This document shows positions 44,502-55,629 of a stretch of 64,000 nucleotides of DNA, in pieces; the stretch's first letter is position 1, and each line of letters begins with the position of its first letter. The translations under genes and the position numbers were made by a program. A model generated the notes under the pieces. It did no database searches and was not told the DNA's origin. It was given only the letters and a program-made list of their open reading frames with translations. The stretch comes from Pictodentalium vernedei (taxonomy: Eukaryota > Mollusca > Scaphopoda > Dentaliida > Dentaliidae): positions 254,206,581-254,270,580 of the forward strand of contig CM062290.1 in NCBI GenBank assembly GCA_031216915.1. The letters are read 5' to 3'.

Positions 44502-45578
44502 GCAATGTCTTTCAAGGACAGCACATCTGATTCGTTGGAAGTCACGACTGGTGTACCGTCTTTCAAGGACAGCACATCTGATTCGTTGGAAGTCACGACT
44601 GGTGTACCACAAGGTTCCATTCTAGGTCCTATCCTTTTCTTATTATACATTAACGACATCAGCCATTCAACCCTGCACAATATGCTGTCCTTTGCAGATG
44701 ATACTACAGCTTTTGCGTCAAGTAACAATCTAGACAATTTGATAGACGAGACCAACATCGAACTAGGAAAAATCAGCGAATGGTGTTCCGCAAATGGATT
44801 ATGTCTTAACGCAAATAAAACAAAATGCATCTTATTGCACCCTCAAAATGATTCTTACAACGCTGCTAGTAGAACAATATCCCTAAACAACACAGATATT
44901 CCATTTGTTGGAAACCAGAACGATGAAAAAACAGTCAAATTCCTAGGAATCCATATGGACGAGAATCTAAAATTCAAACAACATACTTCAGTAATCTGTC
45001 TAAAAATGGCTAGGGCAATCTTTGCCCTTAATAGGGCAAAAAGAATTCTTCCCTTTAAAGCCCTAAAGACACTGTATTTTTCACTTATACATAGCCACCT
45101 ATTGTATGGTATACTTGTATGGGGTCACGCACCATCAAGCAGAATTCTTACTCTGCAAAAAAAGGCTATTCGCATAATAACGAACAGAAAATATACCTCG
45201 CACACAGAACCTCTATTTAAAAAATGTGGCATACTAAAATTTGAAGACTTATATAAGTTACACGTCCTTTTGTTCATGTTCGATTGGTATCATGATAGAT
45301 TACCAGTGTCTTTTGACGGTACTTTTGAAATTTACAGAAATCCTTCTGGAATGGAAACCAGGCAAGCTGGGAATATACGTACAAACAAACCGAGAACGCG
45401 TTTCTCGGCGGACCTACCGTTACATTCTTTTCCAAAGGTATGGAATGATTTAAACCCTGAAATACAGCAATATAGTAGGCCCTTATTCAAAAAGAAAATA
45501 ATCGATACAATTTTAGATTCTTATTCTTCCACAATCATTTGTACCAATCCATTTTGTCCCGACTGTATATCAACTTAA
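44502..45578 (+). pseudogene. 5'-truncated reverse transcriptase with intact FADD box and a 51-bp duplication
   Basis: One 357-codon frame holds the RT from its catalytic half to the C-terminus: GVPQGSILGPILFLLYINDI, then MLSFADDTTAF with both metal-binding aspartates, W.SANGLCLNANKTKCILL, VKFLGIHMDENL, and the C-terminal region ending in CPDCIST. The fingers, upstream endonuclease and 5' end are missing, so it cannot retrotranspose. At its start a 17-residue segment (SFKDSTSDSLEVTTGVP) is duplicated in tandem without breaking the frame. The long undamaged frame suggests a fairly recent insertion. It belongs to the Jockey/CR1-like group by motif; clade not resolved. It lies directly downstream of the TTAA MITE ending at 44365. 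Confidence 0.85.
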
Positions 45579-45679
45579 AGAGATCTCACCAAAAATAATG
45601 CACTGAGGTTTGTTGGGTCCTCAAGAAGGATAACTGGGTTTGCTTTCTGTTCTCCTTTCTGGTGATTGGTCCGGATCGC

Positions 45680-45773
45680 CTGGGTTGGGCGAATATGAAC
45701 CCCATATGGGTTCATGTTTGCCCAACCCAGGTGATTTGATTTAGTTCTTGACCCCGTCGATTTTAGAATGTAC
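45680..45773. mobile_element. Diverged member of the ACACTCTAAAATCA MITE family
   Basis: CCTGGGTTGGGCGAATATGAACCCC pairs with GGGTTCATGTTTGCCCAACCCAGG. The right end is TCGATTTTAGAATGTAC. The left end is eroded. Confidence 0.65.
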
Positions 45774-46536
45774 ATTTAAGTAATAACTTATTTGTTTCCG
45801 GTCTGTGCATTGGGAACGTTCCACTCAATTTGAATCCATGAAGACAAGAATAAAATAAAAGGGCAATGATGTCAAGAAAAAGAAAATTGTGTGGGATGGC
45901 AGGAAGACAGCCTCTCAGGCTATGCCATCTCCATGCAGTGTACACTTACTTTATAATTTGTTTTATTTGTCTCACATTGTATATCTGTATGCTGCAGAAT
46001 AAAAATTTCAATTTCAATGCTTGCGCATACGTGCACTTTCACACATTTAGTTTTAAGCCTCATAGACATCCATTCTGACAAAAAGAGTGGAATTGTAGAA
46101 AATATGTTTCCAAACAGGATGAATCAGATATTTGCTTCTGGAGTAGGGTGGTCGTTGATGTTTAATATATTTGTGTGAGTGTTGGGAGGACGGGGGTGGG
46201 GGGGGGGGTTGGGGGGGAGGCTCAAAGATAGTCAACTGACAGTTATTGAAAATGTTGAGCCAGGCAAATGAAAAGTTAAAAAAAACAACACCTTGTCTGA
46301 TAGAGACAGATAGACGGATAGACTTGCAGTCACACATTATATAAATCTACATAAGAGAACTAAATGACAAACAATGAAAAATGTAACGAGAAGAGCCAGG
46401 ACAAGGTTGTCAAATAGAAAAAAGCTCAGTGAAGCATGAGTGCTGCAGTCCCAAGGCATATCAAAAGAAACTGAAAATGTATGATATTAAATTCAGTGTC
46501 CAAAAACATACTATACAGTCTTTTCAAATGTTTCCC
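45774..46536. other. Unannotated stretch
   Basis: A G-rich tract lies at 46191-46220. Possible LINE 3' UTR at 45840-46020 (A-rich, ending AAAAATTTCAATTTCAATGC). No gene was recognised. Confidence 0.45.
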
Positions 46537-47131
46537 ACACACTAAAACCTAAAGTGTTAAAACTGACACTTTCAAGGTGTTAAACCCATTCTTACTCTTA
46601 GGTTTGATTTTAACACTCAAAGTGCAGTGCTTTAACTGGTAGAGTGCTAAATTATTTTCGACCATCAAATCTTGTGCACATGTCTTTGCCTTGTCACAGT
46701 TAATGGGAGAGTGCCTATGGGCACTCTCCCATAAATTATAACAAGACAAACCCTTACAGATTAAATAATATCACTTCAAAGATAATACAAAGCACATGCA
46801 CTGAATATGAGTCTTCGCGTTGTGGTACCTGCACTTCAGAATAAAGCCCAAATATGGGCTTCCAGCACTCTACCAGTTAAGCACTTAGACATTACAATCG
46901 TCAGACATCTGAAACTTGAATGGATGGAACTTCCGACGTGTTCGAGCCTGATCCGCGTCATCTGCGTTGTTTCCTTTTAAGTGTCGCAACATTACACTTG
47001 TCAAGTGGTATTATTGCAACACCTGTCAAGTTCTGGGATATCTACACTTGAACAAAGTGCTAGTTCAGCTCTTAGTAAGTGTTAAATACAGCACTTCAAA
47101 TGTAGTTTTTAACACTTTAGTTTTTAGCGTG
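46537..47131. mobile_element. ACACTAAAA-type MITE, copy 2, carrying a nested TTAA element
   Basis: CACACTAAAACCTAAAGTGTTAAAAC at the left and TTTTTAACACTTTAGTTTTTAGCGTG at the right. Compared with copy 1 (20324-20779), it lacks about 105 bp around the central hairpin and has gained the insertion at 46636-46876. Confidence 0.85.
46636..46876. mobile_element. 241-bp TTAA-flanked element, TIR CTGGTAGAGTGCT
   Basis: A perfect 13-bp TIR (CTGGTAGAGTGCT / AGCACTCTACCAG) with TTAA at 46632-46635 and 46877-46880. The internal hairpin is ATGGGAGAGTGCC..GGCACTCTCCCAT (46703-46732). Copy 1 of the host MITE reads GCATTAAGCACTT at the same point, i.e. the empty site with one TTAA. Its ends differ from the CCCTTTACC family, so it is a second TTAA-using lineage. 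Confidence 0.9.
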
Positions 47132-47342
47132 CATGCTTCAGCCGAGAGATTCAGTATGGGTGGGAAGGGATTTGGTTCAAGCAGTGAACAATATTTCACA
47201 ACTGTCATTGTAATTTTGTGCTGTAGCATAGCAACCATGACAGCACTATTACTTAACTACAATATTGACATTTGCAACTTTATTATGCTATTTCTTTCCA
47301 AAGTTGCGCGATTGGAATCCCCCCCCCCCCCGTCTTTTTTGT

Positions 47343-47935
47343 CAAATGAGGATAAGAGTCGTAGTAAATTAGACCTCATTGAGGAATTTTTACTACGACT
47401 CTTATCCTCATTTCAGAAAAAAGGGATTCTCCAGAAGGCACCCCAATTTCGGCACCCCTTTTTAGGAATCCCATTTGGAGAATTCCTTTTTTTCTGAAAT
47501 GAGGATAAGAGTCGTATTAAATTAGACCTCATTGAGGGATTTTTAATACGACTCTTATCCTCATTTCAGAAAAAAGGGATTCTCCAAATGGGATTCCAAA
47601 AAAGGGGTGCCGAAATTGGGGTGCCTTCTGGAGAGTCCCTTTTTTGTCAAATGAGGATAAGAGTCGTAGTAAATTAGACCTCATTGAGGAAATTTTACTA
47701 CGACAATTATCCTCATTTCAGAAAAAGGGATTCTCCAGAAGGCACCCCAATTTCGGCACCCCTTTTTAGGAATCCCATTTGTGGAATCCCTTTTTTCTGA
47801 AATGAGGATAAGAGTCGTAGTAAATTAGACCTCAATGAGGGATTTTTAATACAACTCTTATCCTCATTTCAGAAAAAAGGGATTCTCCAAATGGGATTCC
47901 TAAAAAGGGGTGCCGAAATTGGGGTGCCTGGGAAT
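47343..47935. repeat. Tandem array of four hairpins, period about 154 bp
   Basis: Each unit is a ~70-bp palindrome: (TGAAATGAGGATAAGAGTCG)TA.TAAATTAGACCTCATTGAGG then its reverse complement. The spacers alternate direction between GCACCCCAATTTCGGCACCC and GGGTGCCGAAATTGGGGTGC. The array is thus palindromic at two scales. Confidence 0.88.
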
Positions 47936-48094
47936 ATGGCCAATGGATATAGGCTTTTATTATACACAAGGGAGGTAACTCTGCATACAGATTATGGGAA
48001 ATCAATGGTTAGTTATAATTTATATAAATGATTTAGATAAATGAAACAACAAGAGTACTTGGAATAGGGTCAGAACTACTGCTATTAAGTACCA

Positions 48095-48640
48095 TCTTAC
48101 CAGTAACAGGATGATATAAAGCATTTGGTAGGTTAATACTATCAACGGTTAGGATGGGACCTACAGGGGAATATACCAACTACACTCTGCTGCCGTTCTG
48201 TATTACCAGGCATTAACCCCACCCCAGAATACCGCTGAATAATATGAAGCATCTGGTGGATCAGTAGTATCAAGGGCCAGCAAGAGACCAACAGGGATAT
48301 GTACAGCCTATGCTATACTACCGTTCTAAACTACCAAGCATTACCCCCACCCCCACAAAATCACTAGGTCTACCATAACGTACTACATATACCAGCCATA
48401 TAATAAAACAAAGCAATTGGTTGGTTAACAGTACCAAGCACTAACAGGGGCCTATAGGTGTATATACCGCCCATACTATAGTACCGTTCTAAACTACCAG
48501 GCAGTACCCCTACCCACAATACCCCTATGCCTAGCATTGCATACTACCTATACCAGTCATAGGATAACATGAAGCATCAGGTGGATTAATAGTACTAAGG
48601 GCCAGCAAGAGACCTACAGGGATATATACAGCCTATATAG
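48095..48640. repeat. Imperfect tandem repeats, period about 150 bp
   Basis: Recurring words, four times in order: GGATAA.A.GAAGCAT..GGTGGAT, AGTA.CAA.GG.C, GACC.ACAGGGATAT, and CCGTTCTA.A.TACCAGGCA.TACCCC. No open frame is conserved. Confidence 0.75.
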
Positions 48641-48739
48641 TATCCTCAGATAAGTATCCTATAAAAGGTATCCTCGATAGGTATCCTCGATAGGTATCCT
48701 CACATAATGCAATACCAGGTCATAGGTATCCTCAAATAC

Positions 48740-48875
48740 CCGTATGTGCCTTTGTGCTAGGGCACATTGTGTCACATTGTGCCTTTTCACATAAGCACAT
48801 ATCGGAACATAAAGCATGTGCCTTTGTGCTATGGCATATTGTGTCACATTATGCTTTTTCACATAAGCACATATG
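48740..48875. repeat. Two tandem ~79-bp units
   Basis: ATGTGCCTTTGTGCTAGGGC..TTTTTCACATAAGCACATAT appears twice, spaced about 79 bp. It lies within the foldback-family member. Confidence 0.8.
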
Positions 48876-49598
48876 ACAAAAAAGAGATTCCATAGCCACG
48901 GGTGTTTCCCAAAAATAGGATTCCGTGGAATATTGCCATTGGATATAGTCTTTTATTATTCAGAAGGGAGATAACTCTGCATACAGATTATGGGAAATCA
49001 AGCAAACTGATTGGTTATAAATGATCTAGATAAATGAAACAACAAGAGTACTTGGAATAGGATCAGAACTAACAAGAATAGACCAGAATAGCTAATTATA
49101 GTAATAATAAGGTAAACTGTTCCAATTAATAGGCTCTTCTACGCTACTGGAGTATACTCCAGAAGAAAGGAACATGGCCGGATAGACGAAAACTATTGCA
49201 TATATAGATAGAAGCAGAGAATTCTGAAAGAATTCGAAATAGTAAAACTTGTCGGGTTGTTTGTGGTAATTATCCAGGGAAGTCGTTCCAGAAAATACTC
49301 CTGTACAAAGGAACACACCCTCCGAACATACCCCGTCCTATTGCAGAAAAATTGGGTAACATAAAAACCACGTGCAACCATAGAAACCAAGATGGCGGCC
49401 TCCAGTATACAAAATGGACGACGGAAACACGCATCACCCTAACAACAGGCGCTGCGCATGCGCACTCACACCACGTATCACTACGGGTTACCATGGCAAC
49501 ATAACATGGCGGCACTGGGTCACGTGACTATGACGTCACATGAGATCCGGCAAATGAGATCCGTCAACCTAGGGGTGAAAAGCCCGAGACATACTACT

Positions 49599-51336
49599 AC
49601 CGAGTCTTAATCTTTTGCACCTGTGCGCGTTTGCAGCTCTGACTGACGGGAAATCCCGACTTGCATTGTTAGTTACCTTGTGGCAACACAGTTCCGATTT
49701 GGATTCAGTTTATCCACTCTGTCAGCTATTTTAGCAAGTCTACGTCACATACCTTATACATGTGTCCTTTGATGGAACTCTCCTCGAATGTTTTCTGTCC
49801 TTTGAAATACACACAGTTCATGCAGAACACACAACTTCAATATGCGCTTCGAGCTTGCGCGAATTGTCACTGTCGACCCTGAGTCGATATTCACAGCACT
49901 AAACAGGCTACAACGCGATCAACATCTGCGTTCCTAAGGGTTAATACCACAATACAACAGTCTACACTTTGAGCCAGGTGCGAGTCGATCCTCGCTAATG
50001 ACATCTAAACTTAGCCGTTACTTGGGTTCGTAATGTACTCTCTAAATTCGGGCCTGTAGCTCTCCTACGTCCACCTATTCTGATAATGATGGCGCACAAC
50101 GGAGCTTCGTGGATTGCCCAGCAATTCCACTCGCACGAGACCCTATGTGGCGTCTCACTCCTAAAGGGCCCCAAGTCTCTCCCACCTACGGTCGGAAGCC
50201 AAGACTCCCTGAAATAGCTTGTTCCCCACACTTTATATCTCCTCTTGGGATGGTCAGATAGCAATATGTCAAGATGCCTAAACCTGGCACGTGACATTTC
50301 TGAAGATGAAATCACCTCTCGCCAATGCATATGCTATCAAGCGTATCCCGAGAAATAATATACTTGATAGCCGTGACGATTGAAACTGTCGGTCACTTCC
50401 ATATTAATTGACTTTAGGTAGCATGGAAACATTTTATGCTGACTAGTGTGATATGCCAGAGAAGTATCCCACTGTGAATCGCCTAAGGCTAATTATCTAA
50501 TTAAAACATGTGTGCCTACAACACAGAGAGAAGAAATATATATACATATATTTGAACTTGAAAGTAGGGGGAGGGGGCCTCCTCCCTTTTAGACTGGCTT
50601 TTCCCTGACAGTAACACATGACATCAGTAGAAAGTGAAGCCAAGTTACCTTTTGTTACTGTTAATAAACGAAAACAACATATAGCTCTCAGAGCTGTCTA
50701 TTGATTTCGTGTGTTAAATTAAAAGTAACAAAAGGAAAATTGACTTTTATGGCAATCCAGTTGGAATCAACTTGTTCACAACTAGTCCGTTATTAAAAAT
50801 AGCTATCACTATCACACCTCCGTACAGTTTGTCCACTTCGATTCTTTGTTTAGCGACTGTGTTTTTTCATCAATTTGCAAGTTGCTATTCTTCCCGTGAA
50901 CAAAATTAGCAAATCTTACCTCCCAGACTTTTATATTAATGGAAAGTACAGTGTCTGTATTATATATCTCTGCGCACACACTGTTGATATAATAAATAGA
51001 AAAACTTTTAGAAAACATCAAAAGATGGCGAAAACGCCGTTTTGTTAATTTTAAATGGGTTTCAACAGAAAATAATAATCAAACGTTCAAACTGACAGGG
51101 GAACAAAATGTAAAATACCAACTTCTGTAGTTTTATACTGCTCTACGGGAAAATGTCTGACGTTAGTGAAATGATGCTCACATCATTGATACAAATTCGC
51201 TACCATTTCGAAATTTAAATTTGTATATGAAATTCCCATTCCCTTGGTGTTAAACTTATCGACAGTTTAGGCAATTAAGGGGACCTAACTTTCACGCAAA
51301 TCTCTTCCAATCACGAAAATTATCAGTCATGGGAGG
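49599..51336. other. No recognised gene; one hairpin
   Basis: A 111-codon minus-strand frame (49995-50330) has no motif I recognise. 50648-50735 forms an imperfect hairpin (CCTTTTGTTACT..AGTAACAAAAGG outer arms, AGCTCTCAGAGCT centre), possibly another MITE. The rest is unremarkable. Confidence 0.5.
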
Positions 51337-51368
51337 TGTGTGTGTGGGGGGGGGGGGGGGGGGGGAGG
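51337..51368. repeat. (GT)n-(G)n composite tract
   Basis: GGTGTGTGTGTG followed by about 20 G and GAGGGTTAG. Same design as 10804-10848. Confidence 0.9.
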
Positions 51369-51711
51369 GTTAGTACGGACCTACCGATCGGGCACACACA
51401 ATTTTACCTACTAACCGGGCTCGGCCCAACAAATGGGGTGAGCCCGGTTGTAATAACACCACAACAGGCCCACAACAGGCATAAGCAGGCCCCAATTATC
51501 AAAGAAAAGTCGAAGTTTGAGGGGAGCCCTGTTGAACGTTTTCTGGAAAAGTGTATGTGTGTATCTGTGTCTCTGTGTGTGGATTTGTAGACACCTACGA
51601 TCGGGCACACACACCTGACATTCAACCCATCAAATGTACTCGTCAGCGTGAGCCCGGTTGTTAACCAACTGGTATCTGAGCCCGTTCGTAACACAGTACA
51701 AGACTGTGTGT

Positions 51712-51910
<199 letters not shown>

Positions 51911-51929
51911 GGGGGGGAGGGGGGTATCC

Positions 51930-53477
51930 AGCGCTTGTCCTCTGTATTTTTGTAATTCAATTTCTTTTTTATAAGCACAGAGACCAAGGGGCACGATAGT
52001 ATCCGTGATAACACACTCCCGGTAGTGGATGCCCGTGTGTTGTCGCAGATAATGCCATACCATATGAAGCTAAAGATCCTTCAAAATTTGGAGTTTGTGT
52101 TCATTCAAAATATATTTGGGCTGAAAAAAAAAACATGGTGGCCGTGTGCAATGGTGCCATTGGGGGTGGGGGGGGGGGGGGGCTATACAGACCTTCCCTC
52201 TACAAAAATGTTCCATAGGGAAGCTCTCGACTCCGCCTACGAGAGGGGGAATTCTCTCTCTCGCGCGCGCCTTCTACTCGAGACTGCGCGTGTCGGTCGG
52301 ATTACCCGTCGCGTTATGACTTATGATTGAAATGTGTTTCCCCTACCTCCTTAATCCAGAATCATAGATCCGTCACTGCCGTCCTGGTTTTTTGCCATAT
52401 TTTATTTATGAAATCTTTGTCCACCAGTGAAAATGTATCGCGACCAGATCAAAATCCTATCACGATCCGACTTAGAAAGAAATGTACTTTAGCACTCTCG
52501 CTGTCTGCAAAAAATTACTTTTTGTTCCTATTTGTGTGTTGTTATCATACCTCATCAATGAACGCTCCTATTGATTCCCATGAGAGCAATATAAATAGTA
52601 ACTTACTTCTTTTGAGAAGTTATTTGAACATTTGAGTTTTTGGCTCTTGGCCTCGTTTCATCGGACGATTTATGTACAATAAGGGAAGTAACTCTTGGTC
52701 GCAAAACGCGTTGTGGCTTTCGATCCCTTATTGACGGGAACACAGACAACACATTTTGCAAGGGACAATTTACCCTGTGACAATACCCAAGGAAATTAAG
52801 ATTATTTTGTAATTATAATACTATATGTATTCTCTCTTTTGTTTGTATACTTCAGCTACAAACTCGGGCAAAGTATTTTCAGGGCAAATAGGTAGCTAAC
52901 TGCATTTTAAGAAAAAAGTTTCACGGCCTTCACAACCTAAAAAACTGCCCTCCAATACACCTTTAACACTAACTCCAATTCATAACCTACGAACCCATGA
53001 AGTGAATGTACTTAACTTGTCAAATGTCAAATTTACATGTGAAACTGGCACAGATGTGACCAACGGTTGAAGTCAAGTGCTCTGGTAAGGTGCGTAACCA
53101 AGCTAAGTGAAATAGGAATCGGGGAGAAACAAATTTTACGTCCCGCCCTCGTTCCCACTTTACTTCACCACGTGCTAGGTTATGAGTCTGTAACCGCTAG
53201 GTGACGGTCCATGGTCTTCCCCGGGACAAAATACTTTTCATGTCAGCTGGAGAGTCCTACTTCATTTTAAAGGCTTAATTACGTACCGAGAAAGTGGAGG
53301 AATACCCATGGCGAGATGACCCATGTAATGTCAGATTGTCAGTACACGAAACCCGTTGTAGGGACTTCAGAAGTGCGTGTACCAGTATGTAACGTCGACA
53401 TTTTTCAGGAAAGGTGGATGTGCCCCCCCCCCCCCCCCCCCCCACACACACACATTTAAGGACCAAGTGTGGGGGAA
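51930..53477. other. No recognised gene; G/C runs
   Basis: A G run lies at about 52166-52182, (CT/CG)n at 52254-52270, and C17+ with (CA)n at 53421-53453 (the (GT)n(G)n design on the other strand). Open frames of about 100 codons at 52025-52635 show no motif. Confidence 0.5.
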
Positions 53478-53551
53478 GTGACAGCCGTCACTTATATCGG
53501 TTGATAATGAAAGTATCGAATAAGGAATTGGGAATAAGTAACGGTTGTCAC
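53478..53551. repeat. Hairpin repeat, copy 2 (related to 22942-23032)
   Basis: GTGACAGCCGTCACTTAT pairs with AATAAGTAACGGTTGTCAC. The interior TTGATAATGAA and GAATAAGGAA match copy 1. Confidence 0.75.
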
Positions 53552-53689
53552 GTCCGTCCAAGTGCGTCAGGACATCAATCTATCATTATAAATACATTGA
53601 TAGTAAAAGCATCTGGGTAAAAAAATACTCCATGTTTATTGTATTGTTTATATCTTTAACTACCACGACTAGTCGACACTTGGAAAGTT

Positions 53690-53900
53690 CGCCAATAAAT
53701 AAAACATTTTATTCTTTGCCTTCAAAACGGAGCGCATGGCCCCGTCATTGGAACGATCGACAATCTCGTTCAAATGACGCCTATTTATAAATTATGTTTT
53801 GGAGGTAAAAGTTGAAAAAATCATAAAATTTGGATTGTATGTGAATAGAGTCGGTCAGTTATGTCAGCTACGTCAGATTTATTTGTTTATATCCTGAGGG
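53690..53900. repeat. Diverged TTAA-family element abutting the next copy
   Basis: Contains GCATGGCCCCGTCATTGGAACGATCG..AATCTCGTTCAAATGACGCC (a central hairpin of the family) and ends CTGAGGGTTAA, whose TTAA is also the left TTAA of the copy starting at 53901. Its left end is unclear (about 53690). Confidence 0.5.
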
Positions 53901-54152
53901 TTAACCCTTTACCTAACATGAAAAGCAGACGACACTTGCAAAAATAATTCTTGAATAACTAATTTTTTTCATTTTTTGTCTCAAAAACATAGGTTATGAC
54001 CCCTCGTTGCAACGAGCTCAACGAGCTCGTTCCAACGAGGGGTCATAACCTATGTTTTTGAGATAAAAAATGAAAAAAATAATGAAAATTAATTGGCAAT
54101 TTTTGAGAATAGCGCTGGCCGGTTTTGGCCGTTACGCTGGGTAAAGAGTTAA
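53901..54152. mobile_element. TTAA-flanked palindromic MITE (piggyBac-like)
   Basis: TTAA-CCCTTTACCTAACATG at the left and GCTGGGTAAAGAG-TTAA at the right. The hairpin centre is GCAACGAGCTCAACGAGCTC. Interior words ACATAGGTTATGACCCCTCG and TTTTTGAGA..AAAAAATG match the 25438 copy closely. Confidence 0.88.
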
Positions 54153-54735
54153 CGACGCTTTCAACAGCCAGGGTCACATCGTGTCGGGCAGTTATACGAT
54201 TGAAGGAAATTGGAGTACTCGAGAACCAATGAGGAGCAACTGTAGAACCCGGAAAAAAACACGGAGCAGTGGCGAGCAACTGTGAGACTCTCCAACTTAC
54301 TGACCCAGCACAAGTAGAGTTAGCAGCGGTTGAAGTCAAATGTACTACCGTGCAGTATTCCACAACACACAGTGTCACCGTTCCCAACATATGAAATCTG
54401 GGACCAATACTATAAAAATTTTTACGATTGTATTATGTAGAATTGTATTTCTATCTATTAATACAAGTGGCTAAAATAAATCATTAGCATTTTAAAAGAT
54501 ATGGCAATTTGCCAGCTGGCAAATTGCCACATCTTTGAAAATGCTAATGGTTCATTTCAACACATTTAAAGTAATAACTAGAAAACACAATTGTAAAAGT
54601 TTTATAGTATTAGCCCCTGGACTGATTGTCTTGTCCAAGGACTCAACGTAGTTACCGCTGGCCAGGGTCGAACCGTCTACCTTTCGGTTTAAAGTGCAAT
54701 GTTCTAACCACCCAGCCATAGCACCCGGCTAGGTC
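54153..54735 (-). mobile_element. Old SINE copy split by a palindromic MITE
   Basis: 54170-54390 and 54620-54730 resemble the body and tRNA-like head of the SINE at 32480-32829 on the minus strand (AGCAGTGGCGAGCAACTGTGAG.CTC, GCACAAG.AG.GTTAGCA..GGTTGAAG, then TTGTCCAAGGACTCAACG, and the head inverse with GGGTCGAACCGTCTACC and AACCACCCAGCCATAGC). They are separated by the element at 54400-54616. Divergence is high. Confidence 0.65.
54400..54616. mobile_element. 217-bp palindromic MITE inside the SINE
   Basis: GGGACCAATACTATAAAAATTTTTACGATTG at the left matches the reverse complement of CAATTGTAAAAGTTTTATAGTATTAGCCC at the right. The centre is a perfect AAGATATGGCAATTTGCCAG-type hairpin (54496-54537). 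Confidence 0.8.
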
Positions 54736-55629
54736 GGGTAAAGGGCTGTGAACGAGTAAATGAAGTGGATAACAATGCATTAACTTGCAAAGCAAACTCT
54801 TCAACAGTTTTGGTTTACGTCACAGTTAATTTCTGGGGGTGTTTCCATATAGTGTAAAAAAAATTCTGACAGGGTCTCCATAAACATGCTCCCACAATAT
54901 TCTGAGAATTACAGACGTCAGCTTTAAAACGAACTTCACATGGCTGACAATTTTCCTGATTGGACGAGATTTACAAGAAAGTTAGCTCCTCCCAATTTCC
55001 TAAAATTGTCACTAAATTAAACACTTAGGCTGTGTGAATTTCATATAAAATTTAAATTCCGGGACGTTAGCAGCTTTGCGCGATCGATGTGCACATCATT
55101 TCACAAAACTGTGGGCATTTTCCAGTATAGTGGTAATAAAATTACAGAAACTGGCTTTTTACAACTTTTACCCAAACAGTTTGAATGTTTGACCATTGTT
55201 CTATATAGAAAACCATTTAAAAATAAGAAAACGGCGTTTCACCCTCTTTTGATATTCTGTAACTATTTTTATGTTCATTATATCCACTGTGTGCGCATCG
55301 TGACATTTCATGCAGACAGAACGAATGAAAATTATTTTTGCGCGCCAAAGGGACGATGTGAGGCAAGCCACTTTCAACCCTCTCTGACAGTAGAATAAAT
55401 TAGGTATTTTCGAAACTTGTCAAGGCGCGTCAAAGGAGGAGAAGTGTCAAGTGTTAGTGGCGTTGGTTCTTTTTTTATCTGTGGAGAGGCAAGTCTCTTT
55501 CTGATGTGACGGTGGAAACCTTAAGTGCTTCGAATTCCTTTGTCAACCGTTGGTCCCTTTCATCGTATGTCCTTTTTTACGTATTTGGTGTATTGGATAT
55601 TGTTGCCGATCAAGTTAATTTTTAGGCTA
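54736..55629. other. Unannotated stretch
   Basis: No gene was recognised. The start (GGTCGGGTAAAGGGCTGTGAA) resembles a TTAA-family terminus. A 103-codon plus-strand frame at 55087-55398 has no motif. Confidence 0.45.

Larger units (their letters stand above)
47330..49598. mobile_element. Foldback-family member, left end lost
   Basis: The right end reads CCCGAGACATACTACT (ending 49598), and 48930-49598 matches the right arm of 38269-42463 (ATGGCGGCCTCC..GTATACAAAATGGACGACGG, GCGCTGCGCATGCGCAC, GGAACATG.C.GGATAGA). The left part has the same CCTCATTTCAG / GAGTCGTAGTAAATTA words but arranged as four tandem hairpins. The expected left terminus is replaced by a C run after unique sequence. Frames are non-coding. 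Confidence 0.8.

Noticed and set aside
49995..50330. 111-codon minus-strand frame as a gene
   Set aside because: No recognisable domain and no supporting neighbour; kept only as a note in the stretch description.
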